A DNA stretch of 42,377 bases from Jimgerdemannia flammicorona (GCA_003990745.1 RBNI01000107.1:1-42377), one strand, 5' to 3'. Positions 21,920-34,926 are shown, counted from the first letter of the stretch. Made by a program: numbers and translations. Notes: generated by a model from the letters alone, not told the origin.

Positions 21920-22720
21920 CCCTCTTACTGGTCACCTGGGAATTGAGAAGACCATCAAGAACATTCAATGCCACTACTATTGGCCAAACATGGTCAAAGA
22001 AATCAAGAACTATATTGTTAGCTATGATCTATATCAGTGCAATAAGTCTACCAACCAAGCACCTACCAGTTTGCTATAACTACTGCTAATTCCTACCAAG
22101 AAGTTCAAGCAAGTCACCATAGACTTTGTAACTCAACTACCATGAACTCAATCTGGTGCTGATGCTATCATCATATTCATTGACTACCTAACCAAGACTA
22201 TGGTTGCTGAACCAATCACTACTAATGCCACTGCACCTGAGATTACAAAAATATTCTTCAAGTTCATCTTCTGTCACTATAGTCTACCATAAGTAATTGT
22301 TAGCAATCATGACCCCAAGTTCACTAGCCACTTCTGGCAAACCCTCTTCAAGACTCTGGGAACCCAATTGGCTATATCTACTGTCTTTCACCCACAAACC
22401 AATGGACAAACTGAGTGTATGAACAAAACTCTAGAACAAATGCTTAGAAACTATGTTTCTTATGAGTAAGATGATTGGGACATCTACCTGACTTATGTGG
22501 AGTTTGCATACAACAATGCTGTCCAATCATCTACTGGTCTTTTCCCTTTCTGGTTACTCTACAGTCAAGATTCTGAGACCTCTGCAAGTCTATTCCCTTT
22601 TAAGAAAATCAGTCAAATACAAGTCCCAACTACCAAGAACCTTACAGACAAAATAGATGAACTACTTAAGATTACTACCATAAACCTTCAGAAGGCTCAA
22701 CAGTATTAAGCCAAGTATGC
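21920..22720 (+). pseudogene. Integrase of element 2
   Basis: The N-terminal zinc-binding region reads G-H-L-G-I-E-K-T, then H-Y-Y-W-P, with the first Cys of the HHCC set changed to Tyr (S-Y-D-L-Y-Q-C-N-K). The catalytic core keeps its three acids: Asp in I-D-Y-L-T-K (about 22180), Asp in S-N-H-D-P-K-F (about 22310) and Glu in G-Q-T-E-C-M-N (about 22407). The last part, 22497-22709, is open. Stops interrupt the rest. Confidence 0.8.
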
Positions 22721-22813
22721 TGATAAGAAACACCATAATGTCACTTTACTGTTAGAGATCAAGTCCTACTATCTACCAAGAATCTCAAGATATAATCTCA
22801 AATCAACTGCTCT

Positions 22814-23195
22814 TTGAATAAGTTCCAACTCAAGTATATTGGACCTTTTGAGATCACTGAACAAGTCTTTGCATTCTCCTACTATCTCAAGCTATCTGAA
22901 ACTATAAGAGTACACCCAGTCTTTCATATGTCATACCTCAAGACCTGGAACCAGTCACCATTCTACCCTGGTCAAATTCCTAAGCCTTCTGCCCCCATGA
23001 TTATTGAAGATCATATTGAGTATGGAGCTAAGAAAATTCTTGACAAATAAATCTGCTACCACTGTCCTGAATACCTAGTCAAGTGGATGGGTTATTCTGA
23101 ATATGATGCTATCTGAGAACCACTGGTCAACCTCAAGAACTCTCAAGATCTAGTTCAAGACTTCAAGGCAAAATACATTACTCAATCTCTGTAGT
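22814..23195 (+). pseudogene. Integrase C-terminal region and chromodomain of element 2
   Basis: After the GPF/Y-type module (Y-I-G-P-F-E-I-T, then V-H-P-V-F-H-M-S-Y-L) comes a chromodomain: K-K-I-L-D-K, then E-Y-L-V-K-W-M-G-Y, then E-P-L-V-N-L-K-N. Two stops fall in it, and the stop before E-P replaces the conserved Trp. This places the element among chromoviruses. Confidence 0.8.
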
Positions 23196-23495
23196 GACTT
23201 TCTTGGATGGTTGACAACCTATGGTAATGACCAGTGCCTTATGCATCAGAAGTTTACTTTGGGACCCCAGAACCAGCAGAACATTTAATGAATAAGAAGT
23301 CTACTAAAATGAAGCTACTAGCTGGGTTTGAACCCCTTCCAGTTGGTTAGTCTAGTAATAGGCCCTCTGCTCTATACAAGGATGGCCAATCTCTGCCAAT
23401 ATGCCAATTCAAGTTTGAGAAATTTTGGTTAAGTATATCTAGCCTTATGTTACCTAATAACTCAATGAGGATATTAGTTCTTAAGGAGGGAGAGA
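23196..23495 (+). other. 3' non-coding region of element 2 with a tRNA-like box
   Basis: About 300 bp between the pol stop and the 3' LTR. It contains GGGTTTGAACCCC (23324-23336), which on the minus strand resembles a Pol III B box, and TTGGCCAT about 60 bp away on that strand. It ends in the polypurine tract. No reading frame of note. Confidence 0.4.
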
Positions 23496-23941
23496 TATAA
23501 CAATTTCACAGTCATATTTAGTCTTAGTATATTTTTTACATCTTTTAGTCAGTCTTTTCTTGTCATTTCTTGAACATTCTACTATGTTCCAGTACCTTCT
23601 CTCAGTACCCAGACATTACTAGAATATTCTTGTCTTTCCTTGATGCCAAGTATCTTATCTTAGCTAGTCATGAAACCTTTTGGAACATTGTAGAATAGTA
23701 TTAGTCAGCTTTGCTAAGAACCTATTTCTTGGCATTTCTCTTTCTTTTCAAGATCCTTCCAGATCTTTCTTTCAGATCATGTATAAATATTCTTGTTTTC
23801 TGCCTAAATAAAGCTCAGAATATTTTCTCCCAGAAATCCTTCCAGAACACTTAAACCTTTAAGTATCTCTTTGAGCTACTTTAGGCCAACCAGAACTTCC
23901 AGATTTAGCCACTTTCTCTTAAGGAAACTAGAACTATTACA
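23496..23941 (+). repeat. 3' LTR of element 2
   Basis: 446 bp, starting TATAACAATTTC (a decayed TGTAAC) and ending ATTACA, preceded by the purine-rich AAGGAGGGAGAGA (about 23483-23495). TATAAATA lies at 23782-23789 and AATAAA at 23807-23812. GATAT follows. Confidence 0.88.
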
Positions 23942-23946
23942 GATAT

Positions 23947-25238
23947 AATATAAAGGATATCTATGATATAATCTAGTTTAATAATGATAAAGTAGAAATA
24001 ATAATCCCTCTAATACTAATATAACTTCTAGCTAAGAATTTCTATCAACTCTGATCACTCTACCAACCTTGCTGATGAACTTATAATAGTTCATAATTAT
24101 CTATGAGATCTATTGGAATAATGACTATTAGTATAAGTACTAATCTGTATTTATATCTGATTACTTCAACTATAATAAAGAGACCAAAAAACATAATCTA
24201 TATCTCTAGACAACTCTTGAGATCAAACTAACCCCACTTCTCAAGTATAAATAAAATGAACTATAGCTATCAGTATACTACAACTCTGCAACATATAGTA
24301 CCATAATCTACCAAAGGTATACTGATAGTGAATCTGATAAAAGTAAAGATAATATACCTCTCTTTCACTCACTAATACTATATCTAGTATATAAAATAGA
24401 TGATACCATCCTGTGGGATAGTAATATAGTTCCAACCTACTACTATATAAATGAACAGAGAGATGTAATTCAAAAATCACTCTTTCTAAATGACTACTTT
24501 ATCAGAGATAATATCACTAATAGTGATCTTATTAAAAAATACCCAGATAGCATCTAAATCTATAGATAGCTTAGCAGTCATTAGTATAGTTAGATTAGCC
24601 TTATACTATATAACTATACTAATTTATCAGTTAGATAATCTCTTGACATATTAGTTCCTACTTGTACTATATGACTATATTCTAACTCATCAAAGTACTA
24701 AGTACTATATCTATATTTAATATAGTCCAGATAGTCTCTCATTAGTATAAATATCTATTCTCTCAGACCTCAGAAATCTAGACAGAAATATAGATAAGTA
24801 TATAGTTAAGAATACTTCTCTACTCAAATATTCTCTCACACACTACTCCTAGTATAGCAATATTATAAATAGTGAATAAACCTATTTAATAATCTACAAA
24901 TCACTCTTAAGTAAATCTATATCTTATTAGATCTCACTTCTAACTAAATCTCAAAATTTTCTAATTGAGTATTATCTATAGCAATATACTAATTTAACTA
25001 AGCTGGTCTTAGTTTCTTAAACTTTCTGAAATATAGAATCTCTTGAATATCCAGAATAAGTCTAAAAAGAGACTTTAGTTGAGATATTAACCTAATCTTG
25101 AAATCAATAAGTATAGAGGATGTACTCTATATGAAATTAATTTTGATCTTAAAGAAAATAGTCTTTCAGATTATCTAGAACTTTCAGAAAACTCTTTCAG
25201 AACTATGTAACAGTACTTTAATAAGTAACTCTCTTATA
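23947..25238 (+). repeat. 5' LTR of copy B, second segment
   Basis: This segment resumes the LTR directly after element 2 and its GATAT duplication (9486-9490 and 23942-23946). Together with 8765-9490 it gives about 2018 bp, in line with the LTRs of copy C (2004 and 2045 bp). It ends CTCTTATA, a decayed CTCTTACA, followed by the degraded primer site. Confidence 0.75.
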
Positions 25239-26858
25239 ACTTAATAGTAGTAATTTACAATCTAATTCTACTTCAAGATACTTCCTCATATAGCTATAAT
25301 TCCTTACTAGAATTCCTACAAATTAGTATAAAGTCCAATCTCTGAACTGGAATTTATTCAGAACTATCTAATAATCTGAAGTGAATTGAATCTAATATAT
25401 AAAGACAATTTGACCTCTACACCTACAATAAGTGGGACAGACTTTATCTATAAAAAAAAGTACTCCAATTAAATTAGCAGATAGATGAAACTCTATACAC
25501 TGAACTTCTTGCTCTATACCCTGCAAGTAAAGATGAAGAAGGTCTTATAGAAGCCTTCTTTACTCTTCTCAATAAGAGTTTTATCAGCTCTACAAATCTG
25601 AGCAATCTAGGATAACTAGTAGCTATCTTTCTAGCCTTAGTTCCTTATAAAGTATGAGTCTCTATAGCTAAGTAACTCAACTCTACTGACTATTACTATA
25701 TCAGGACTAAGACTACCTTATACTACTGGTTTCAGAATTATAAGACCTGCTATATTCTTAAAGAAGAAGTCAGAGAAACATTTTGTCAACAACCTAACTC
25801 TAAGCCAAAAGCAGGCCTAGCTACAACTCTATCTGAAACTGAAGCTAATACTGAATTAGAACTAGCTTTTGAATTAAGCTCATCTAAAATCTAATATATA
25901 ACTGATACTATCTACTTCAATACTAAACAAACCCAACTATACAGGGACCAAAGTAAAGAGAAGGAGAAGTATCTTACTGAACTTGATCCTAGATATATTA
26001 TTAAAGAAGATGCACCTCCCTTAGGACAAAACACATCTATAGAACAACAGACAGTTATCTATTAAGCCTTATATCAGACCTGTAATAGTTACTCTAATAA
26101 CTTATACAGACTTAAAGAATACTATTACACTCTACACTAATATCTCAAGTTATATTAGTAACCCTATTATCAGTAGTCTAACTGTCTCCAGTAAACAATA
26201 TAGCAAACTAATAGATTCTAGATCTCACTGCTCAAATAGCCATAATGGTAGCAACCATTACTGCCTTAGCCAAATAGACCCAATCAACAAAAAGTCTGAG
26301 TCTATCTATCTTCAATGGTACTATACAGGAAGTCTAAAGTTTTATTAGTATAGTTGATACTAATTTTAAAGCCAATCAATAGACCAATGAGCAAGTTGCT
26401 GATTACCTCCTGATAAATAACCAAGACTATACTATTGAACAACTCTTTGCTACTACTACAGCCTATGTCTGTTAAGTTATTATATTCTTTTAAGGACCTG
26501 CTAAAGAATGATAGTGAACCCTTCTTAAAAAATCTATCATATGGAATATCTGATCTATAGTTGTTATCCAAAATACAGCAAATAATATCTCAGGATATAG
26601 AGACCATCCTGTGGCCCCTGAACTTTAATTACTCAATATTGCAATAAAACTCTGATTGCTAAATCCTAAGTAAAACTCTGTAATCTCAAGTTTAATATAT
26701 ATAGCAAAGAGAAGTTTGAAATCTTCTATATAAAACTCAAGTTACTCCTAAATACTATTAGTCTAGGATATATTACCAATAATTAAGCATGAAATAGTAT
26801 AAGAGCAGACTATTTATTTGGTACTACTAGAATAATTCATAAGAAAGATTCAAGAATA
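25239..26858 (+). pseudogene. Gag remnant of copy B, first part
   Basis: It aligns along its length with gag of element A (2829-4460) but is full of transitions and stops. The capsid region is recognisable by L-F-A-T-T and by A-D-Y-L-F just before the retroposon. Sites that are TGA in A are TAA or CAA here (for example those matching A 4064 and 4082). No function remains. Confidence 0.7.
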
Positions 26859-28040
26859 CTTCTTTCTCTACTATCTTACTAGTTATAAGATTTGATAGGC
26901 AATCTTTCAAGTCTCCTTTCTCCTATTATTACTCTCTCTATCTCAGATTAGTTTGCTATGTCTATAAGGATATAGTGGGAGAAAGGTAGTAGTGATAAGT
27001 TATCTCTTTATTAGTATCAGATTCGTATCTTCTTCACTTTTTCACAGTTTCAAGTATTTTAGCTATATCTAGAGTATTCTCATTTTGGTATAGTGTCTTC
27101 TTTCTTTTATCATCATCAATAAGGTATTATCTGGTATATCATGGGTTATATATAAAGTCAGCTAACTTTGAGCATCAAGTACTAGTATAGGTTACCTACC
27201 AATCTCTGATATCTATAGTGGGGCCCTCTGAGCTTTGGTGAGCTTTCTGATGAGTATAATTCTGATATAGATGACTGCTTTTCAGATAGAGTTAGGATAG
27301 AAGAGGAGATAGTCATTATAGATAAGAGGAAGAGTAATTACAGTAGACCAGTAGAGTGTCAGACTAGGAGTAGTTATCAGGGCTAGAGTGAGTGCTATAT
27401 CAGTGGGGCCTTCTGATTGGTATAGGATAGTAAGGTAGTAGGTATTACTTTTGGCTATTTTTGGCAATTTGTAGAGTTGGGCTCTGGTTATTAGAGATAG
27501 TTAAGAGACCTGAGGCTATCTGGATCAGGTATCTTGACTATACTCAACTAGAACTAAGAGCTGATATAATAATATGATCAAGATCTACAGACTTGAGTAG
27601 TGGAATATTAGGGGTCTCCTCTCACCTTACATATAAGTTCTCTACTTACCTCATTAGAGAGAACCAGGTCCTACCCACTGTTCTATACTTTGAGAGAGGT
27701 TTTTTCTTTACCTATCACTCTTCTTGGGGTAGCAAGAACTTTATAAATTAGCTTGAGTGTAGTCTTATATATATATTGGGGTTTTGAGTATATATCTAAA
27801 GCATATATTTGTTACTCTCTAATAGTAGAAAGAGTATGGTGTATAGAATGAGGTGTAGGTAACTTTGTTCTACTATACCTGGTATAATCAAACTACTGGA
27901 CAATAGCTAGTCTAGATTTAATGAGAGTATAGTGCTCAGAAAGTAGTGGGAGAGGGTTTTGGCCTAAATAGTCTAGGTTTCCTTCCAATAAAATCCACAG
28001 AACTTTAGATCTATAAAATAAAAAATAAAAATCTAAAAAC
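26859..28040 (+). mobile_element. 1.2-kb poly(A) retroposon, copy 3 (decayed)
   Basis: It lies inside gag of copy B and starts TTCTTTCTCTACTATC. It ends CCAATAAAATCC, a short spacer and a degenerate A-rich tail (28016-28040). It matches copies 1, 2 and 4 along its length but shows the same transition decay as its host element. I could not find a clear target duplication. Confidence 0.75.
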
Positions 28041-28253
28041 AAAGATACTCAGTTGGTTGCAATTATCAATAATAGTGCCTGGTGGAAACCAAGACTATAG
28101 TTAAGAAAATCCTAACAGCTGGACTAATTCTGCCTTGAAGATAATTTAATAATAAGGAAAAATCTTAGACCAAGAAAAAAGAACTCAAACATAAAGTATC
28201 CTAAGCCCTCTCTATATCTACCTCTTAGATACTCCAAAATCCTGAACTCACCC
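28041..28253 (+). pseudogene. Gag remnant of copy B, second part
   Basis: It continues the gag of copy B after the retroposon and matches element A from about 4463 to 4670 (P-V-G-C...A-R-I-K-T-M-V-K in A). It stops abruptly where LTR D begins at 28254, before the zinc knuckle. Confidence 0.7.
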
Positions 28254-29438
28254 TGTAAGAGGGTTACTTGTTAAGATAACCATTACATAGTTCTGGAAGA
28301 GTTTTCTGGAAGTTCTGGATATTCTGGAAGATTGTTTTCTTAAGGTCAAAATCAATTTTATATAGAGTATGTCCTCTATGCTTATTGATTTCAAGATTGG
28401 ATTGATGTCTCAACCAAAGTCCTTATTTGGACTAGTTCTGGATGTTCAGGATTTTCTGTATTTTAGGAAGTTCAAGAAACTAAGACCAGCTTAGTTGAAT
28501 TGGCATATTACTATAGACAATACTCAATTAAAAAATTTCATGACAGGGTTAGGAGTAAGATCTAATGGAGAGCAGATTTACTTAAGAGTGATTTGTGGGT
28601 TATTAAATAGGTTTATTCACTATTCATGATATTACTATACTAGGAGTAGTTATGTAAAGGAATGTTGTGGGGAAATGTTCAGAAATGTTCTTATATATTC
28701 AAGTCTGAGATTCTGAGGTCTGGGAGAGGGGGTATTTATATTAGTGAGAGGCTATCTGGACTATGCTGAATATGGATGTAGTACTTAGTACTTTGCTGAG
28801 TCAGAATGCAGTCATGTAGTATAAGTGTGATCTGACATATCAAGGGATTGTCTGACTGCTGAGTCAGTTCACAGTTATATCGTATAAGACTAATCTAACT
28901 ATACTATAACTACTAAGCTATCTATAGATTTAGATGTAGTCTAGGTAGTCTTTAATAACATCACCATCAATGATATCATCTCTGATAAAGTAGTTATCTA
29001 GGAAGAGTTATTTGCAGATTAATTCTCTTTATTTGCTAATAATAATATATTGGGACTTCATCACCATCTCACAGAATAGTATCATCTGTCTCATATGCTG
29101 GATAAGGCATTGGTGGGCAAAGAAGGAGTGCATTGTCTTCACTTTCATCAGATTCACTATCTGTATATCTTCTATAAGTTACAGCACTATGAGTTGCTGG
29201 GTTATAGTAAGCTAGTGGCTATGGTTCATATTACTCATACTCAGATAATGGAGTTGTTGGTTTGATCTCAAGAGTTGTCTAGAGGTATAGGTTATATTCT
29301 CTAGTCTCTTTATTATAGTTGAAATAATCAGGGGTAAATGCAGGTTAGTACTTGTACTAGTGGTCATTGTCCCAATAAGTCTCATAGATAGTTATAAACT
29401 ATTGTAAGTTCATTAATAAGGTTGGCAGAGTGATCAGG

Positions 29439-31442
29439 TATAAGAGGGTTACTTGTTAGGGTAACTATTACATAGTTCTGGAAGGGTTTTCTGAAAGTTC
29501 TAGATATTCTGAAAGACTGTTTCCTTAAAGTTAAGATTAATTTTGTATGAAGTACATCCTCTACACTTATTGATTTCAAGTTTGGGTTGACATCTCAACC
29601 AAAGTTCCTTTTTTGGACTAGTTCTGGATGTTCAGAATTTTCTGTATTTCAGGAAGTTCAAGAAACTAAGACCAGCTTAGTTGAATTGGCATATCACTGC
29701 AGATAATATACAATTAGGAAATTTCGTAAGTGGTTTGTGGATTATTAAATAGATTTATTTGCTATTCATGATATTACTATACTAAGAGTAGTTGTGTGAA
29801 GGGATATTGTGGAGAAGTGCTCAGGAGTTGTGTTTGAATTGTTCAAGTATTCAAGTCTGAGATTCTGAGGTCTGGGAGAGGGGGTATTTATGTATACTAG
29901 TGAGGGGCTTATCTGGACTATGCTAGATATAGATGTAGCACTTAGTGCCTTACTGAGTTGGAATACAGTCACATAGTACAAGTATGATCTAACATATCAA
30001 GGAATTATCTGACTGCTGAGTCAGTTCACAGTCACATTATATAAGGCTAATCTAACTATACTATGACTGCTAAGCTATTTATAGATTTAAATGCTATCTG
30101 GGTAGTCTTCAATAATATTACCATTAATGACATCATCTCTGATAAAGTAGTCATCTAGGAAGAGTTATTCACAGACTAATTCTCCTTGTTCACTGAGGTA
30201 ATAATACATTGGGACTTCATCATTGTTCCACAGGATAGCATCATCTGTTTCATATGCTGGGTAAGGCATTGGTGGGCAAAAGAGAGGTGTATCATCTTCA
30301 TTTTCATCAGATTCACTATCTGCATACCTTCTATGAGTTATGGCACTATGAGTTGTAGGATTGTAGTAAGCTGGCAGCTGTGGTTCATGTTACTCATACT
30401 TGAGTAGTGAAGTAGTTGGTTCAATCTCGAGAGTTGTCTGAAGGTACAGATTGTATTCTCCAGTCTCTTCATTATAGTTGAAATAATCAGGGGTGAACAT
30501 AAGTTGGTATTCATACCAGTAGTCATTGTCCCAATAGGTCTTATAGGTGGTTATGAACTATTGCAAGTTCATCAGCAAGGTTGGTGGTATGATCAGAGTT
30601 TGCAGAGATCCTTGGCTTGAGGTCATATCAATATTAGAGGGATTGTTGTCTTTATCTTCATCAAATTAGATTATATCATAAACATCCTTCATAATGTATC
30701 TAACTTGGGGCATTTGCAGGATATAGTCATTGAGGTGTGGGAAGGTTCTGTCTGTGGTCTGAATATATTCAAGGTACTTATAGTTGAGTTTTTATATCAT
30801 GTCATCAATTTGGCCATAGGATAGTATAGCAACCATTTCACTGGTAGTAACTCAGAGATGGGGAATAATAGTGCTATACTCATAAAAGAGTTCTCAGTAT
30901 TTGCAAGCAATGAGTTTCTAGTATTGAGATATCTGAGTAATATCTATATCATAGTAGTGTTCGACTATGTCTTCTAGGAGACAGCCTATCTGATAGTAGC
31001 TTGAGATTTGTCTGATTTAGTGGGCTTTGCTAAGTATGTTCAGAGCATTCTATTAGGCTTCTATAAAGTAGAGGGGTGCTAGGCTATGGATATTCATAAG
31101 GGGCAGAGGGGGTGTGGCTTAGTTGACAATGGTATTCCAAATATTAGCATGGATACAGTTGTAGATCTTGATGGTCATATTTGTATATGTTCAAGAGTTA
31201 GTATTGTATGTTTAGTTTGTTTTTGATTCTTCATTTAATGTGTCTCAGTGCTCAGTATATGCATTTGGTCCTGATTGATAAGATTCTATTTGTGTAAATC
31301 TTATATTCTGTGACTTTATATTGACTCAGCTTTATATACTGTGACTTTGGTTTGACTCAGCTTCATGATCTTGCAGGTGATTTCAGTGGCTTGTTCAGAG
31401 AGTAATATGTAATTTCAGTGGCTTGGAGGTTGTACACTTACA
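29439..31442 (-). repeat. 3' LTR of copy C
   Basis: 2004 bp. On the plus strand it runs from TATAAGAGGG (decayed TGTAAG) to CACTTACA. It is of the long LTR type shared with B and D. The polypurine tract adjoins at 31443-31463. Confidence 0.85.
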
Positions 31443-31463
31443 ACTCTCTCCTTCTTAGCTTTT
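31443..31463 (-). other. Polypurine tract of copy C
   Basis: On the minus strand AAAAGCTAAGAAGGAGAGAG lies directly before the 3' LTR. It matches the tract of element A (6201-6221). Confidence 0.7.
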
Positions 31464-32060
31464 GATGTCCTCATCAAGGCCTTCTAATTTGTTCTAGTGT
31501 TGTTACATCATTTGGGAGGTCAAAAGTCTGGTGAAGTCCATTTTTTCAGAAAGTGGTATGCTCATAGTACAGTTGTCTAATACATTGAATTCATATGTTA
31601 AAGAGTTATATGTTTGATGCTGTGCACTAGAAGTGATTCTGATGTCATTCACTGCTGGAGAATTTCCTTTAAGGAATTTTCTTAAATGTCTACATCTTGT
31701 TTCCCACCAGTGATATGGGGAGAATAGGCTTGCTTTCAGTTTTGCTATTTTTTTTTCAGAGAGTCAGTATTCTTTTGTCTTGGCTTTACTGAGTTTTTGA
31801 TTTTTTGTTTGCAATAATTATAATGTTCAGGAGATAATATATAGTATATACTGATAGTTGTTAGATATTCAGTTTTAGTTGTTTAAAAAATCATATTACT
31901 GAACTAAGTCAGTTGCATTCTGGAGATTGGTCTTAGATTCCTATGTTGCATCATGGATTGGGTAATCTTTCCATTTGACAAGATACTCAGGGTGGTTCTT
32001 GTTACTATATTTGTTAAGGATTTGTTCAACTTCATATTCTTCTTAGTCATTAATAATGAC
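31464..32060 (-). pseudogene. Chromodomain and pol C-terminus of copy C
   Basis: The chromodomain (31935-32060) reads V-E-Q-I-L-N-K-Y-S, then E-Y-L-V-K-W-K-D-Y-P, with a stop replacing the conserved Trp before E-S, then N-L-Q-N-A. Beyond it, about 450 bp of weakly coding sequence leads to the tail R-R-P. Element A lacks most of this segment. Confidence 0.75.
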
Positions 32061-32099
32061 AGATGCAGGTAGTTCTATAGTTCAGTTTGGGAATAGCTT

Positions 32100-33330
32100 A
32101 TTGTCATTTTCATTGTATTGCTTGAGATATTGGACATTAAAGACTGGGTGAATCCTAATAGTGTCTGGTAGTACCAATTTGTAGGAAGTAGGAGAGACTT
32201 GTGCAATGACTTCAAATGGTCCAATAAACTTGCTGTTCAGTTTTGTAGATAGTCTGTGCTTGAGATTGTCAACTCAATATCCTTAGATGTCCAGTAGGAT
32301 TTTTTCTCTAATATCAAAAGTCTCTTCTTGGTAGTATTGGTTGACATACTGTAACTGTTATTCTTAAGCTCATGATAAGTTCTTGATTGCAATTTGGCTT
32401 AAATTGTATATTCAGAGTAGGAATTCTTCAATGGCTTTGACTGTGGAGGGTTCATCAGTAGTCTGGATAAGTATCAGAGGGGTGTTTGGATTTTGTCCAG
32501 TGTTGGTGAAGAATGGGGTCATTCCAAGAGAGACTTGTTTGCTGTTATTGTAGGTAAACTCAACTGCAATGAGATATTCGTGCCAGTCATCTTGTCTGTA
32601 GGAAATATAGTTCCTTAGTATTTGTTCCAGGGTTTGATTCATTCTTTCAGTTTGGCTATCAGTTTTGGAGTAAAAGGCTGTGGATAGTATAAGTTTTGTT
32701 CCAAGGTGTGCATGGAGGGCTTTTTAAAAATGGCTGGTAAATTTCAGATCTCAGTCACTAACAATGATCTTAAGAAGACCATGATAGTGAAAGATGTTGT
32801 CAAACAAGAGTGTAACTATGTTTGGTACTGTTGCAGTGGTAGTAATTGGCACAAAGTGGGCTTGTTTGCTGAGATAGTCTACAAAGACAACAATTGCATC
32901 TTTCCCATTCTTGGTCTGGGGTAGTTGTATAATGAAGTCCATAGAGATTTGTTCCCAATTAGCAGATGGTACTGGGATAGGGTGGAGTAGGCCAGGTTTT
33001 GCTAGTATTGAGGACTTGTTGCATTGGCAGGCATTACAGGAAGTGTGAGTCCATATGACTATAAAAAAAAAAAAAAGGCATTACAGGAAATGATGTAGGT
33101 CTTAAGCTGATCTGCCATGCAGGGCTAATAGAAGTTTTAGGAGATAACTTCATAACATTTGTCAAATCCTAAATATCCAGCTATAGGGATATCATGACAT
33201 TTGAATAGGATAGTTCTTCAGAGGTCTTGGTTATTTGGAACATACAATCTGTCCTTATAGTAGATTGCATTATATTTCAGTTAGTATTGATGATACTGGG
33301 TATACTTATCAGCCTCATCTCTACTTAGAA
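32100..33330 (-). pseudogene. Integrase of copy C
   Basis: The core shows D-F-I-I-Q-L-P-Q-T, then F-V-D-Y-L-S-K-Q-A-H-F (first Asp), I-V-S-D followed by a stop replacing Arg (second acidic block, about 32755) and S-Q-T-E-R-M-N-Q (Glu, about 32645). The stretches 32751-32942 and 32412-32642 are open. The 34-bp insertion with its duplication (33030-33089) falls in the zinc-binding region. The GPF/Y region follows toward 32200. Confidence 0.8.
33043..33076 (+). mobile_element. 34-bp micro-insertion with poly(A), severely truncated retroposon
   Basis: Twenty bases plus 14 A, flanked by the exact 13-bp duplication GGCATTACAGGAA (33030-33042 and 33077-33089). Its last bases before the tail, GACTAT, equal those of the LINE at 13683-19608 (GAGACTAT). 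It is probably a LINE copy truncated after only about 20 bp. Confidence 0.75.
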
Positions 33331-33334
33331 TTTC

Positions 33335-33840
33335 TCAGAGTGCTTGAGCTTCTTTATCATCAGTACATGCTGTGATAATTTGTTCCATGATAGAGTTTGT
33401 AACCAAGATGAGAGTTTGGATAACTTCTTCAATTAGTGGTCTGGAGATTATATTGGCAACAATATTTTCCTTGTCAGGACAATACTGAATTTTATAGTCA
33501 AAGTTGGTGAGGACTTTCATCCATCTGGCTTGCTTTCGGGAAAGAGTAGCCTGGATCTTGATATTGACTAATAACTTGTGGTTAGTCAATATAGTGAAGT
33601 AAGCTCCTTCTAGATATGGTTGCCATTTGATCAGAGTGTCTATGATGGCTAACATTTCCTTCTCATGAGTTACATAGTTGATTTCAGCATCATTGAACTT
33701 ATGGGAATGATAGGCCACAGGGTGTCCTTCTTGCATGAGTACTGCTCCAAGGGCTAGGTCAGAGGCATCAGTAGTAACCTTATATAATAGGGCAGGGTTT
33801 GCTGCTTGAAGTACTGGAGTAGTTATCAAGGCATCCTTTA
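33335..33840 (-). pseudogene. RNase H of copy C
   Basis: A clean 164-codon open piece: T-T-D-A-S-D-L-A-L-G-A-V-L, then Y-H-S-H-K-F-N-D-A-E, H-E-K-E-M-L-A-I-I, T-N-H-K-L-L and A-R-W-M. Typical chromovirus RNase H with the first catalytic Asp preserved. This is the best-preserved enzyme segment of copy C. Confidence 0.85.
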
Positions 33841-33844
33841 GTGC

Positions 33845-34926
33845 TTAAAAGGTGGTATCTTGCTTAGGTCTCCAATTTATAAGATTGTTGAAGTCTTTTT
33901 CTTGTTTTATGGTCCAGGGCTGTTCTTCTTTCTTGCTGTACTTAGTCATTTGGGTAAGGGCAGTAGTGATCTTGGCAAAGTTGGCAACAAATCATCTGTA
34001 ATAGTTTGCTAATCTCAGGAATGACTGGAGATCTTTCAGCTTCTTGGGTCTGGGCCAATCCTTGATTGCGGAGATTTTGCTGGGGTCTACTTTGACTCCA
34101 TTTAGTATAACAATGTATTCAAGGAATTGAATTTCTTTTAGGAGAAATTTGTATTTACTAAGTTTTGCAAAGAGTCAGTTTTCTTGGAGTTTCAGTAGCA
34201 CTAGTTCAAGGTGTTCAAGATGTTCCTCCAGGGTTTTGCTGAATACTAGGATATCATCAATGTAGACAATAATGAATTTGTCTAGATATGAGTGTAGGAT
34301 GGTATTCATCAGGGTCTGGAAGGTTGCAGGAGTATTAGTTAAGCCAAAGGGCATAATTAGAAACTCAAAGTATCCATAATGAGTTTGGAAGGCTGTCTTG
34401 TAGATGTCTTCTTCTTTTATGGCAATTTGCTAGTAACTATTTCACAGGTCAAAAGAGCTCATAAATTACGAGTTGGTAACCTATCAAATATTTCATCAAT
34501 TCTGGATAGTGGGCAACAGTTCTTGATGGTTTGTTCATTGAGGTTATGGTAATCAATGCACATTCACAAGTCTCCTCCTTTCTTTACAATGAAGAGAACT
34601 GGTGCACCATAGGGTGATACACTGGGTCTGATGAATCCTTGTTCTAGAAGTTCATCAATTTCTTTCTTGAGTGCATCAATTTCTCTCAGAGATATATAGT
34701 AGATTGACTTGAATGCTGGCTTGGTATCTGGGATGGTCTTGATGACATAGTCTACTGCTTGTTTAGGAGGTAGGCCTTTTGGGAGTTTCTTTGGAAATAT
34801 ATCTTGAAATTTCTGGAGTAGAGGTTTAATATAGCTGTCAACTTTGGAAAAGTCTTCTTCAGAGTTCTCAGGTTCTTCTTTGGATGGGCGGATGGAGATG
34901 GCAAAGAGAGGACATTTCTTGGCCAA
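33845..34926 (-). pseudogene. Reverse transcriptase of copy C
   Basis: 34564-34926 is open and includes the pre-RT linker and S-P-Y-G-A-P-V-L-F-I-V-K-K-G-G. Further on, [14 protein letters not shown] is seen. The catalytic box is intact as Y-I-D-D (34254-34265), followed by I-L-V-F-S-K. Stops and one frame change near 34440-34480 break the frame. Confidence 0.82.
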
